This document shows positions 47,148-59,400 of a stretch of DNA of 64,000 nucleotides, in pieces. Origin of the DNA: Pelodera strongyloides (lineage: Eukaryota > Nematoda > Chromadorea > Rhabditida > Rhabditidae). Under the pieces are notes generated by a model, which ran no database searches, had not been told where the DNA came from, and worked only from the letters and a program-made list of their open reading frames with translations. The DNA is taken from contig JAANDG010000431.1 in the NCBI GenBank assembly GCA_036852015.1, positions 1-64,000 on the forward strand, given 5' to 3'. The position numbers and the translations under genes were made by a program. Within the stretch, counting starts at the first letter, position 1. Every line of letters starts with the position of its first letter.

Positions 47148-47362
47148 CCCCACTTGGCCCTCATGGCTCCTAGGCAACAATCTGGTCTATTGTGCAAAAA
47201 CTTGGCGTGGAGCAGATTCGAACCCGCGTCACTTGCATGGCTAGCAAGCACTCACCGGTTGAGCTACACGCACACTTTTTTACGCAACCAATACTGATTG
47301 TCCCTAGCTCCGGGTTACACACAGAGGGGCGGGTTGCCTCATGCGGCGCATCTACCCGACTT
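47148..47362 (-). repeat. Direct repeat, copy 2, with tRNA-like core
   Basis: The extra 55 bases carry GATTCGAACCCGCG. On the minus strand the unit reads GTAGCTCAACCGGTGAGTGC (A-box), an anticodon-like TTGC/GCAA arm and GCGGGTTCGAATCTGC (B-box). The acceptor stem pairs poorly. A tRNA-derived repeat is more likely than a tRNA gene. Confidence 0.6.
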
Positions 47363-50149
47363 ACTCTACCAAAATGCATGTTGGTTTCATGACGAAATCA
47401 TACAACCGTCTTCTACCCTGTACGGAAGTCTTCGCCATTCGCTACCGCATCAGATTATCAGAAGGACAAATCGCACTTGATGATCGGCGACATAAGTGTG
47501 TATATCGTCGGTTCGATTCAACAAAGAGTTCCCTTAATCCTACGAAATGTACGAAACATGGAAACTGCCCCCCGGGAAACAGAAACCTAACTTTGATACT
47601 CACTCCAAAGCACAGACATGACTGAGAGTTCTAATCGACTTCGCGACAGTTCACAGGCTAACAAGCCTGCGGGCCAGCACACCAGCGAATCACTTCCAAG
47701 TTTAGAATATTGCATAACTTCGCGGAACTCATGGCTGAACCAAATGCACGAGTCGAATTGTAGAATATTAAGCGTGCTGAGCTCGGCGGTTGAACGAAAG
47801 GAAAACATATCAGAAACGAATCATAAAGTAGCTCGATAGGATTTATATAGAAACTTAGAAAACACTCCGTTGGAATCACGCGTCACTCGACAAGTTCTGT
47901 AACCATGTAAACGACTGGCGCCTTGAATGGCACTCGCACATCCTTCACTATGGAATATGGAGGTACTGTCAATTGTCACCAAACGCGAATAACAGTCAGA
48001 ACTCCAACTCGGAACATTGTCCGTTGAAATTTCGCAATATTTATGCTACATCGATATACAGTGAGGTAATAGACACTGAAAGCACACACGTGGCATGAAA
48101 GCATGTGGCGCGGCAAAGAAGGTACGAACTACAAACAACTCAGATCTCTCCCGGCGATTTCCCATCCAGCTCTACTCAACTACGACAACCTGTTAGCGAT
48201 GCTACAGCATTTTCTAATGGTTTACAATCGTTACGAACCGCCTTCTTATCAAAGATATCCAACGAATCTGAGGACTAAAAACTGCAAAGCTGAAACCGGA
48301 GACAACTGTTCGTAGGTGCCAATCGACCTGAAGGAGAAGGAAATGGAACGCGAGAACGAAAGTAGGGTAAACTAGCCCACAGGATCTCTGTAGTGAGCTT
48401 TCTACACCTACACGTTCAACGTTCTAAACACAACTACCCTTCTCCTAAAGTTTCTATCCTGCAAGCTTCGATCAATTACTGAAGAAACTCAAAAATGGTG
48501 AGGAAGAGCGAATTACATATGAAATAAGACAACGGGACTCATCGATTTAGAATCTATACCTCCAATGATGCTGCACACCAGAGCAGACACAAAAAAGTAC
48601 CGACCGACGACTACTAAACCACCAGCTTTCTGCACCCTCTAACTGTATTAATGAAATCGTATGACCATTAGAAGAAGAATAAACGATCGACTAGAAGTTA
48701 AAGTTCGGGCCGGGAAACACGCCGATTTGCACTGCAGATTCAGCACGAACGATCACACTCATTGGCTGCGAAGTCCAATAGAGGTGGCAAGAGAATGCCA
48801 AGATCAGTGGGACTGACATTTGTCGAATCGTCGTGTCGTGTGACTCGATCGAAAACTCGAAGGTTTTGAAGGACATGTATGAGGTTAATAAACTGGAAGG
48901 ATAAAAGATTCAACCATTCAACGGTTTCGCTACTCATCTTGTGTTCATTACTCACTCCTCACAAGAAGCCAGCACCTTGTTACGAAAATTTGATACATTC
49001 CCACATGGTTTAAGCGTGAACACCCAAAAGATGGTACGGTAGTGATGCAAAACAATGCAGCCCTCCACGGTGAACTCTAACCCTGTGAAGTCTGCACGAC
49101 GAACCTCTGCACGAAGCAAAGTTGACTTGTTCGTCTACTACTGGAGTGGGGTGAAAATAGTATAATCATGTTAGTGGTTCAAAAATGAAGGCAACTGTTG
49201 GCTCCAATTAGCCGATGACCTACGGCGAAAACTGAGATAAAACACAAGGAAATTTAGAAGGAAGGTTGGAAATACTGCTCTAGCACCGGAGGGCTCCACA
49301 AATATATTACAAATATAATTTTTTTTAATGCATCTCTGTGGAAAATAAAACAAGGCCAAGATGACGTTAACCGAACAAACTTTCCCAAAAAACAACGAGC
49401 AATGTATTGACTCGACGGATAAGAAAGCTGGAGGCTTACGCACGGCTATCAGGAAAGAGGGCATGACCGGATTCAAGATTCAATACGTCACGCAATAGCA
49501 TACATTTTTCGTTACATGCTTCCCTTCACAACTATCTATTACTTTCTTTACTCTCTCAATCTCTCCCTCTCGTTATTCCCTAACATCACTAGCTGGCCTA
49601 TCCTATCACCACGCCTATTTTTCTATTCATATTCCTCGTATCTACCCGCTGCATTATTATTATTGTTATTCTATTGATTTCTGTCTAGCTTAACCGCCAA
49701 AAAATATATATCCAATATCCATAGACCACCGCCACTTCACACACTATCACACATACTGCTTGTTATTCTCTCTCACTAACTCCTGTTTCTCCGGTCACAC
49801 GCTACCGCGTTACCCTCTATCTCACTCACCTCCCTATTCTTCCCTTCCCTTTTTCTTCCAAACATATCTTTTTCTATCTCTCCTCACTTTCCATTTCCAT
49901 CTCTTCAGCATACATTACATCGATCTATACGATCCCGGACCTCGCACACTCTCTCTCTCTCTCCCTCTCTATCTCTTCCCCTCCCTCTCTCTATCTTTAT
50001 TAGAGTATATTATGACATGAAGAAAAGATGGTATTGTTTTGGACTACATCTACATCAAAAATGTTCTTAGCGTTGAGATGTTTGTGCGGAGCAATGGAAA
50101 AGTAAACCCTTCACCTCACTCTCTCTGCCTCCCTCACCTCTCATTCCAC
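47363..50149. other. Intergenic, no gene recognised
   Basis: Moderately GC-balanced with scattered open frames of about 70 codons on both strands, none with splice support or motifs. Pyrimidine-rich from about 49500 to 50010. Confidence 0.4.
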
Positions 50150-51255
50150 TCTCTCTCCCTCTGCATCTATCTTTTACATAGGTATGAGGCATTTGTAGGT
50201 ACGGGGGAGTTGTATTTTGTTGAATACTTCAACACTTCCTTTGTTCTCGTTCGAGCCAATACAGTCCATCTGCAAAGGTTTCGATCAATCACTACCTACC
50301 ATACTATCGCTACAGTAAGGAAAGGGAGGTAGACGGCTTTCACCCATTCACATCCACTCCAAGCATTAGCTCAGGAGCACCCAAGCCTAGTGACTCCCCC
50401 TTCCAACTACGCGGGAGATGTTCTGCTACCTCAGAGTGCAGTGCCGGGAAATAGCCCAAGTTTCGATTCACTAGTGTCAACCTCAGTGACACTGGTTGTC
50501 AACCGAGAGGGGTTGACCACCAGACCATACTGCTAGGTACCATCAGACGGGCTCCATTTTTGGTTTCAACACACAAGGCAAAACCCAAGACCCCCTTCTA
50601 GTACTCCACATGCCCTGTTCAGCTCCTAACGCACTTGTCGGCTGGGAATGATCCAGGGAAAGCATTACTCATGCAATCCCCAGTGGGTGTCTACAGCCAC
50701 ACGCATCTCAGATTCCGATCTAACGGTAGGCGACACTATGCGCCTCCGAATCGGACGCCTCCCTTCGGCATAACTCCTGACCACGCGTGAGTTAGGAACT
50801 GAACAAGGCATGCAGAGTACTAGAAGGTGGCCTTGGGTTTTGCCTTGTGTGTCGAAACCAAAAACAGAGACCGTCTGATGATACCGAGCAGTACAGTCTG
50901 GCAGTCAACCCCCCTCGATTGGCAACCAGCGCCACCAAGATTGACACTAGCGAATCGAAACGAGGACCATTTCCCGACACTACACTCCTCGATAACAAAA
51001 CATCCCCCAGGCAGAAGGAAAAGGGAGTCACCAGGCTTGAGTACCCCCGAACCAGTGCGTGGTGTGGATGTGGATGTGTGAAGACTGCCTACTTCCCTTG
51101 CCTTACTGTAGAGACAGTACGGTAGGAAGTGATCGATCGAAACCTTTGCAGGTAGACTCTACTGAATGAGAAGAAAGGCGGTGTAGAAATATTCAACAAA
51201 ATACAACTCTAGTACATACTAATCTCTCATCTCTAAGTAAAAGATAGACACACAG
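50150..51255. mobile_element. 1.1 kb inverted-repeat element
   Basis: Left arm about 50150-50631, right arm about 50790-51255, loop about 160 bases. Paired landmarks: GAGTTGTATTTTGTTGAATA with its complement near 51200; AGGCAAAACCCAAG (50577) with CTTGGGTTTTGCCT (50833); GAACAAGGCATGC with its partner near 50605. The arms have diverged by indels. No transposase frame. Confidence 0.8.
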
Positions 51256-51945
51256 AAAGGTAAAAGGTTTGTTAAATGTTTTTCTTGCCTTCTCACTAAC
51301 GCGTCACCGCCACCCTCTGGCAAAACCTAACACCTAAGCTCACATTCCTACCACCTAACATTCCTTACTGACACCTACAACCTGACACCTAAGCTCACAT
51401 TCTCACTCCACTACTTGGCTCTTACCTGTCTCTATCCTAATTCTCTCTGTCTCTCTCTCTTTCCCACCCCCACACGTATAACTTCCTCACACTCCCTTCT
51501 CCCTCCCACGCACTACCCTTTTACTATATAGCTTTTACTTTCTTTTACTTTTACTATAAGCTCTTAAATTATATTATCACTTCTGCCTCAAAAATCTCTT
51601 CTATATCTCCCCTCCTCATTACGCCTCTCTCTCCTTCCTTACGCAAATTTCTCTCTCACTCCCCACAAATCTAGCTCAGTATCTTCACCTCTCTCATTCG
51701 TCCGGTCTCATCACTTCTCCATATTTCTTTTCTACACATCCGCGAGATCGCATCATTCTCCTAATATTCTAATAGCCCTCCCCCATACCTTTCCTAGTTT
51801 CCTACTAGGTCTTTAGCCGTCCCGGCCTCGAAATACGAAAATTTGTCGGGAAACGATGGGAAATCCACGGGAAAAGCGAATAGACGGAAACGAATAAACA
51901 GACCGCTCCCGAGCTCGGCCCGCCTATTTTACGAGCCCGAGAAAC
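51256..51945. other. Pyrimidine-rich spacer with short repeats
   Basis: CACCTAAGCTCACATTC occurs twice (51330 and 51388). CT-rich to about 51800. Then many CGGGAAA motifs from 51840 onward. Confidence 0.5.
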
Positions 51946-52317
51946 TTGTCGGAGAATACTCGGGAAATAGTTCAAAAGCTCGAAGATGCAAAGTTTCTCG
52001 GGAAAAGCTCGGGATTCATTAACGGAGAAGGCACACGCATAATTGTGCTAGCAAGTATCAGAATCGTCCAATTCGATATTGAAAAGGACGGGTCGAGCAT
52101 ACAATCAGAGTTAACGAGAGAGTTCCCTACAAAAGGAGAGGAGCCACTACAATACTATCCAAGGACTGCCAAGAGTGCCAAGCGTGCTGAGAGGATTCGA
52201 ATCAACCCTACATCCCTCCACATGTGGATCTACTCTGGAGAACTACAGAAGTGTCTACACGGTCTACAGTCTAATCTACACTTCAAAGTCTCTACCGTCG
52301 TGTCGTGCTATAAATAG
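51946..52317 (+). CDS. Open frame of 123 codons, doubtful
   Basis: The frame opens at a TTG (SENTREIVQKLEDAKFLG...) and ends VVSCYK. It has no good ATG, no recognised domain, and overlaps the CGGGAAA-rich repeat. AATAAA follows about 10 bases after the stop. Could be a fragment of a mobile-element ORF or chance. Confidence 0.2.
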   Translation: MSENTREIVQKLEDAKFLGKSSGFINGEGTRIIVLASIRIVQFDIEKDGSSIQSELTREFPTKGEEPLQYYPRTAKSAKRAERIRINPTSLHMWIYSGELQKCLHGLQSNLHFKVSTVVSCYK

Positions 52318-52363
52318 AGTTTAGAAATAAACTTTTTGAATACCTAGTGTGCAACGTATCGTA

Positions 52364-52540
52364 AGGGCGCGTTCGGGGTGCGTTTTCCGAAAGGTTATCA
52401 TGCAAATTCGTTCGGGATTTCATTTTGGAAACGTTCTAATGCTTGAAGAAAGCAAAAAATGCAGTATGAATAGCATGGAAAAGTACAAATTAGCATGGTT
52501 TCGGAAGTAACTTTTCGGAAAGAGCATTCCGAACGCGCCC
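52364..52540. mobile_element. R8 foldback MITE
   Basis: AGGGCGCGTTCGGGGTGC to GCATTCCGAACGCGCCC, with CCGAAAGG / CTTTTCGG and ATGCAAATT / AAATTAGCAT inside. Confidence 0.82.
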
Positions 52541-53018
52541 AAACGGGTTGTAGCAAACTGATTTCTGCTAGCTTAAACTTTATTGCAGGGCGTGCCTTCA
52601 GTCAGAATTTTCTTCGGTCGTGAATTCCTTGTATTCTGCGGCTTGGGTAGATAGTATGCGGTAGAGAACAAAACAAACATCATTGTTTTTGTTTTACCCA
52701 ATAATAAATTTTTGGACAATAAATATGCATTCCATTAATGCTTCCATATTCAGTATCAGGAAAGCATGGGTCTCTCCGAGTTTACGAAACACGAAAGCAA
52801 GCATTCAATTCTAATTCAACAATTCCAAATCAGTTCGCAGCACGCTTGTGATTCCAAGGTTGATCTACACTTTTGGTTACTGTACTTTTGTGAAGCGATG
52901 CCAAAAAAATGGAATTTGGGTCACTACGTGCGGTTTTTGTCAACGTGAACATCATACATCTACATAGTTATAAGAGTTGGCATCAACTATACAAAAGTAC
53001 TTCAACTAAACTTCTGTG
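52541..53018. other. Intergenic, nothing recognised
   Basis: No supported exon or repeat. Confidence 0.4.
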
Positions 53019-54020
53019 CAATGATAAACACAAGTAAGGTAACTGACCTCGACGATGTCGCAGTCGTTGCTGTCCTCCTCACTGACATCGACCATGATGG
53101 CGACCTCCTTATCCAACCAGCGTCGTCCAAGGCGACGGACAGCAGGACGAGCTGCAGCTGGACGAGCACGACGGGCTCCGCGGGCATCTGCGGAAGGATA
53201 CGATCTAAAAAGAGAACCGTAATGTACGAAAATATAACGAAATTTGAAACAGAAGCACATGTTTCAGCTATTCTATTGGAGACGAAAGAAACCTGTAATT
53301 TCTCCTCTAAATAACATTTGCGGAATGCATAATACATTTCAGGTTATGCCATTTTTCTCTGATTACCTCTTTGAAACTCCAACGAAAGCGCATCTTCAAC
53401 ATCAAATTTTAAGTGAAATGCAACTGACCTCCACTTTGTCGACGTTCTCCTCAACGACATAGAGCACGGCTGCGTCTACATCCTCCTTGTCTAACACCAC
53501 ATCGGAGGGAGCTACTTCATCATGGTTGAAAGCGACGGACGGCAGCAACGAGCAGCTGGACCAGCTCCAGTGAACCTAAAAAGAGTAATTTATGTACGAA
53601 AACATAATGAAGATTGCAAGCAGAGGCAGACTATGTTGAAGGAAACAGCAACACGCTGATGAAAGGAAAAGGTAAAATATCCTGCATCATGAGATTTTTG
53701 TACTTGATTTACCAAGTACGTCTTATCTTTGACTTGCACTGCATCTTGAATTACATTTGCATGTTTTCTTCGAAAGAATCATCAAATACATGTCAACGAC
53801 CACATTGGGTTTCAAACTTCAAAAATATTCGATGGCAAGTTCCCAATAGAAAACTCCAACTGACCTCAATGACGTCGAGCAGGACGACGTCCTCCTCGTT
53901 CACAACGTCGTATCCAAGGAACAGGCAACCACTTCAGCATCGTCGGAATCGATGGCGGCGGCAACAGGGAGCACATCGAGCAGCAGGAAGCAGGATCAGC
54001 TTCTAGGTGACTTCTGCAAA
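53019..54020 (-). repeat. Three tandem exon-like units
   Basis: Units at about 53040-53207, 53423-53576 and 53861-54014. On the minus strand each starts after a CTTTTTAG/GCAG-type acceptor, runs about 150 bases and ends GAG|GTCAGTT. Frames near the ends read WLDKEVAIMVDVSEEDSNDC, VLDKEDVDAAVLYVVEENVD and GYDVVNEEDVVLLDVIE. Flanks (AAAAAGAG..TATGTACGAAAA) are shared too. The upstream halves drift between frames and units 2 and 3 carry stops, so the exons are decayed or the true frame is not the one I read. No family recognised. Confidence 0.4.
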
Positions 54021-55107
54021 GAGCACAGTTGATTAGAATGAAAACAAAAATTAAAAATGACAATGACAAATGACAGTGTTTCGCACTGACAAAGCAACAG
54101 GCAGACAAAGTTGGAGAAAATATATCATGCACCTTACGGCTTTCTGCAGCAAATTAAATGCACGTACATATACATAGTGATAACAGCAGTCACTTTAGAT
54201 AGATCACGCCAGTCTCATGGAAAAAGCATCAAACTGGCTGTAACTTTCGCAGCGCGCAAAGTGCTTGTACAAATGAAAGCACGCTTAAAACTCAGAATAT
54301 CTAGCGAGTAGAACAAAAACTATCGTATCTGAAATATCAAAGAAATTTTCAGCACTTGTCGAACGAAATAACTAATAACAATCAATAAACAAACGAAGAT
54401 CGAGGTAAGAATCCAGCGCGCAGCTAATCAAATACAAAACCTAACATAAACAACTAATAAACAAAAAGAATACACGAAACGTAATGGAAGTATAGACAGT
54501 TCTGGATAAGCACACTGTCTGAAAAAGACAAATGGACAGGTCACCTCACTGCATTTGCATGCCAACAGTGTCTAGTTTAATGTTCGCATGCTAAATTTTG
54601 TGGGCGTGGCTTAGTGGAGCGCGGCGGTTGCAGACAGCGCAGAGAACGAGCAAGTGAGCAATTAATTGACATCTAGAAAGAGTAAGTGGACCATTAGAAA
54701 GAACAATTCATATCGATTATGAACGAAGTTTGTTTTGACCAAACTTTGATGAAACTACATAAAACACTTTTCGAACTTGTACCCACAGAAAAGAAACTTG
54801 GAAAATAACCACAAATATAACAACATATGCCTTCAATTAGTATCTTTATTTTTTTTCCTCCTAAATTGACTCAATGTGACTCTCACAATTTAATGAATAG
54901 GAACTTAGAGAATTCACCACTCAACAACGAAACTGCAGCAGAATTCATTACCAACAAGAATAATTGTTCACTAGAAATAGATATTCTAAAATTCTCACCC
55001 AAAGGTTTCATAACAATTTCATAAAAATCTACAAATCTAAATATAACAAATGAATATCGAAGTTTTCAGAACAAATCATAGGATAACCGTGCACATATAG
55101 GGTACTG
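54021..55107. other. Intergenic, nothing recognised
   Basis: A GTGGGCGTGGCTTAGTGG patch at 54600 resembles a tRNA A-box without a B-box. Otherwise AT-rich and unassigned. Confidence 0.4.
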
Positions 55108-55206
55108 TTAAAGCGGTATGGCACGTGGTTTGTTAAGTGTACACTGAACATCAACAGCCAACTATACGCCCTTCCGGTCAGAGACCACGTGTCATACAGC
55201 TGTAAT
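55108..55206. mobile_element. Short R1-like foldback
   Basis: TTAAAGCGGTATGGCACGTG to CACGTGTCATACAGCTGTAA; inner AACATCAACAG is not conserved. Confidence 0.5.
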
Positions 55207-55320
55207 CACAAACAGCAGGTCAACTCATTCTTTTATGATAATCTCACTATAACGATGTTCTCGAAACAAGCTACTGTAAATCAAGTTTAGTTACGACGCT
55301 GCTGATTGCTTGTACTACTG

Positions 55321-55465
55321 TGGCCGTATGCACGAACAGTGGGAGCATGCTCCCAGCCTCCCAATGGGAGGTGAGAAGAGGAGTGTGATCATCTGAACCA
55401 CCGGGCGGGACATAGAGACAAAATCTTCCAACTGGGAAGGGTCCCCGTGTTCGTGCATACGGTCA
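55321..55465. mobile_element. R7 foldback MITE
   Basis: TGGCCGTATGCACGAACA with exact complement TGTTCGTGCATACGG(T)CA, and inner GGGAGCATGCTCCC. Confidence 0.8.
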
Positions 55466-55472
55466 CTGTTTT

Positions 55473-55473
<1 letters not shown>

Positions 55474-55522
<49 letters not shown>
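55474..55522 (+). repeat. 49-base C homopolymer
   Basis: Unbroken C run (G on the minus strand). The length may be affected by assembly. Confidence 0.9.
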
Positions 55523-55524
<2 letters not shown>

Positions 55525-56438
55525 AAACTCAAACTCAAAAATAACCAAATTAAAAAATCTAGAATCGATGGTACATCCTATTTGAAAAGAGTATCTACGA
55601 TTTAGGTGTCTAGAAAGCTGAAACTACGACAAATAATAAAGGTCTTTTCGATAAGAAACATAAAAAAATACATAGAACCTAATATTTAGATACCAGGGAA
55701 TCTTATTCACATTCTACTTCTACACGGCTCTCCTACAATGAGCAACGTTTACGAGGATTACTGTAAAACTCAAAGTAAAACTAGTAACAAAACCAATTTC
55801 TGGCCTGTTCCCAAACTACAAGCTATACTCTTCACGTGTCAAGCTCGCCAGGGGGAAAATGGACAAATTATAACCAATCTAAATCCTAAGCGTCACAAAA
55901 TATAGCCTATGGGACAAAACAACTCGTAAATAAGTATACTCTATATCAATGACCAAAAGGGAGAAAAGAGAACACGCATTCGAAACCAACACCTATTTCC
56001 TATCAACTAGTAAGCTACTAAACGAAAAAAATAATACTTTAGTCCGGGATCTCGCTCACTATCATTACGCCCCTAAAATTTATCAAACTGTTAATTACGC
56101 CATTTTACGGTTCTTTATAACAAAACTGAAATAATTACTATACGAGATCCCGAGCTTTAAAATGAACCAATCAATCAACTAGGAGATTACAATGTACGAA
56201 AAGAAATAAACGAAATAAACAAAAAATAAAAAAGACTCGAATAACCGGTTGATTGACAAGTTCAAATGCATATATGTCTATAATTATAAACCTAGACGAC
56301 TATAACTATAACACACACAAAATAGAGCCTATCGGATCAATTAGATAATTAGAACTGCCTATTAGTAATTACTTAAGTATACGATACAGTAACCAATATC
56401 ACAAAATTATTAGTAGAAGTAATAGTAGTATAGTTAAC
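55523..56438. other. AT-rich region downstream of coq-1
   Basis: No exon supported. It probably includes the coq-1 3' UTR, since the gene ends at 56439 on the minus strand. Confidence 0.45.
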
Positions 56439-59400
56439 CTACGACTGCCTGCCTACTTGACGTAGGGCAAAATCGACTAACACGTCCCCTACACCGTTAT
56501 TATTCGGTAGTCCGCTGGCCTGCAAATAAAAGAAATTATTAAAATGCTTCGTAGCTAATGTTTCAACGGCATATCATACGAACAATGTGATACATCAAAA
56601 ATAGCCTGGCAATCATAAATACTTCGATTCCTAGAGATTGTCTGAGCCTAGAGATGCGTGCCGCTGCGGGGACCTAGGGTATGCGTATGGTTGTACGGCA
56701 CGTAGTGTAGTACTTACATTGTATACTTGTTTCACGAGCTCATGATCCAATATGATTATGAGCACAAGAAAGAAGACTGCTATATATGTACCAAGATACA
56801 CTTTCATAGCATAATCTACGCAAGCAAAGCTAATGTAACGTCAACTCACGATCTTGGCCGCAGCCCTGCAGTGCTTCTCGGCCAGTTGCCTCGTCAGTGC
56901 CAGTCCCTGTGACTGGAGCACAAGCCTGCGGGCATTGTCTGGGTCTCCGCTCATCGAGAACTTCCTCGCCATCATCTCAAGGAGCACAGAGTGCTCTTGT
57001 GCGGCGAAAAGGACAGGCCCGGTAGCAAGACCTGCAATTACTTTCCCTAATATTTACTGGTTCAGTTGATAATGGTCTAGAAAAGTACCTTGGAACTTGC
57101 GAACTAATGCGAACCCAAAAAGTCAAACTAATTATAATACGTTGGTAACGAGGGAGTAGTATAAAAATTCGTTCATAGTTCACACTAAGTTTTTTAAAAG
57201 GTTCCGCACGCCGATTTTGTAAAAACACCTCCGTTTTGGGAATAGGAAATTAGGAAATGAAATTTCTAATTTTCGGGAAATCCTACTTCCTACTTGCTAA
57301 GAACTTCAACGCAACAAAAGAACTTACTCAGCTTTCTTAATAAACTCAAACCCTCACCAAGTTTCAAATCAGCCGCAGTCGGTTTTCCCATCTGCGCGGC
57401 CGACTGTTCAAAGTCCATCATATCGTCGACTAATTGGAAGGCCAAGCCCAAGTGACGACCGTACTCGGCCGCCTGCTCCTGCACAGCCGAGTCACACTCT
57501 GAATACATAAAGATATTTTCGTCCAGGAACAAATTCAGGGTGGAAACCGAAAAAAAGGGTTCTCGGATGAAACCCAAACTATGTTAGCGCTATCGCGCTA
57601 ACAAAGGATTCAACTCAGTCAGGACATAAATGATGGACTTTGGAAAGTGAATGTGAATTATTTGCACACTGTACATGTACACTGTTCTTTCCTGGTTGTA
57701 AAAAGACAAATACACTCTGATAAAATGATCTGTCGAACGAAATAAAATATTATAATGGAGCATCTGTATTACGATATCGCATACAATTATATCAGAAGCT
57801 TTAGAAGCGTAAGCGTAGCGAAACGCCAATTCAACAACGTACTATGCATTACATTTAAAATGTGCTCCGTAAGGTGCGCTACTGTGCCATCTTTAGATGT
57901 AACATATGGTCTCCAGTATACTATTTAAACAACACGCCTAGGTGCATATCGCTTTAAACAGAAACCCACCAGCCAGAATAGCCGCACTCCTGCAACTGTT
58001 GGAGAAGAGACTCGCTGTCTTCTTGTACGTCTTCGCCATGTAATCTTCTAGTCTATCTTCGGCCGAGGCCGTGGCTTTTGAACTTGCAGTCATTTGCATA
58101 AATTCGCCCTGGAAATAAGCCTGCAACTATAAATACTAGTCTATATCAGCCAATTTGAGCCAATGCTCATCCTAATGGGGGCACGAAAAGAGATACACGC
58201 GCATATTCACCACCATTCGACCGTAAACTAAACTCGGCAAATGACAAATGACAAGTAAGACATGATAAACAATGTTTTTCCACTACAAAAAATATGTCCC
58301 GCATTCCGCAATTCGACGAACGTATTATTTAGTACTAACCACGTAGCCTCATTTAGTACTAATGGCAAGGAAAACGCAGATAGGCTCTCGAAATCGAGAT
58401 AAGTAACATCACCAGTAGTAGTATTGCGCCTAGGTCGTTCGGTGAATTTAGCCACTGACGTAACCCTGGGTCTGTGCACGCTTATGTGTGTTAGTGACGA
58501 TAGTGTCCAGCTGCCGGGTTTACAGTGCTCGGCTAACTACCTTTGTTCGATGCCCCAGCATTTCCGCTTACCTTTACACATGTACCTTATGTCCCTTAGT
58601 ACCGTTTTTCTGTCTTAACTGTATTTATTGTCTTAATTATGTATGTTTGTGCGCACCTTTGTGGTGTAATAAATTATTATCACCAATGAAAACACATAGC
58701 GTCGAACAAAGCGGACGATTATTTACAGTTAGAATTTAAAAAAGCTACTTACCAAAACCAGATCCTCAATGATGCTCGCCATCACCGAAATAACAGTCGG
58801 ACGGCCGATTGAGCACAGAATTTGTGTTGCCCGCGCCAGAATGAAATCGCCGACGAGGACTGCCTAAAACAACATCATTAGATACGGATGGGGAACAAGG
58901 GAACACTTTGGGATAGGATAGGGCGTTTCTAAGGACGCAGAATATGTATTTCTTCTGAACGAAACTTCCTAGCATAGACAATAAAAAGAACCAATCCACA
59001 TTTCTTTAAAAAAAAAGTGGATGTCCTCTCTGAGGCAGATAAGAGAACTCGTAAGGATGCAGAATAATCCTTTCTTCTGAATGAAACTACCTAGCATAGT
59101 CAACAAAAAGAACAAATCCACGGCCTTAAAAAAGTGAATACCCTCCAAGGCAGATAAGAGTACTCTCTAAGAAGTTAAGTTTAAGGGTATGTTACTCACC
59201 ATCTTATTTCCCCATACCGCATTAACCGTCGCGTTTCCGCGCCGCGTGTCCGCCTCGTCTATCACATCATCGTGCACAAGTGACGCGACGTGGATCATCT
59301 CAGCTATCATCGCGATTCGGTACTGATTTAGAGAAACCGAATCACCTTCAGCTGGGTTCCTAAAATATGCACGGTATTTACGTATGGCAACACTCTGGAA

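Noticed and set aside
55315..55548. Open frame with a poly-Gly run
   Set aside because: Translation of the C homopolymer on the minus strand; no motif or splice support.
58108..58120. coq-1 exon 8 starting at 58120
   Set aside because: It would insert four residues (AYFQ) into the conserved EDLVxGEF block; the acceptor 12 bases later gives the family sequence.
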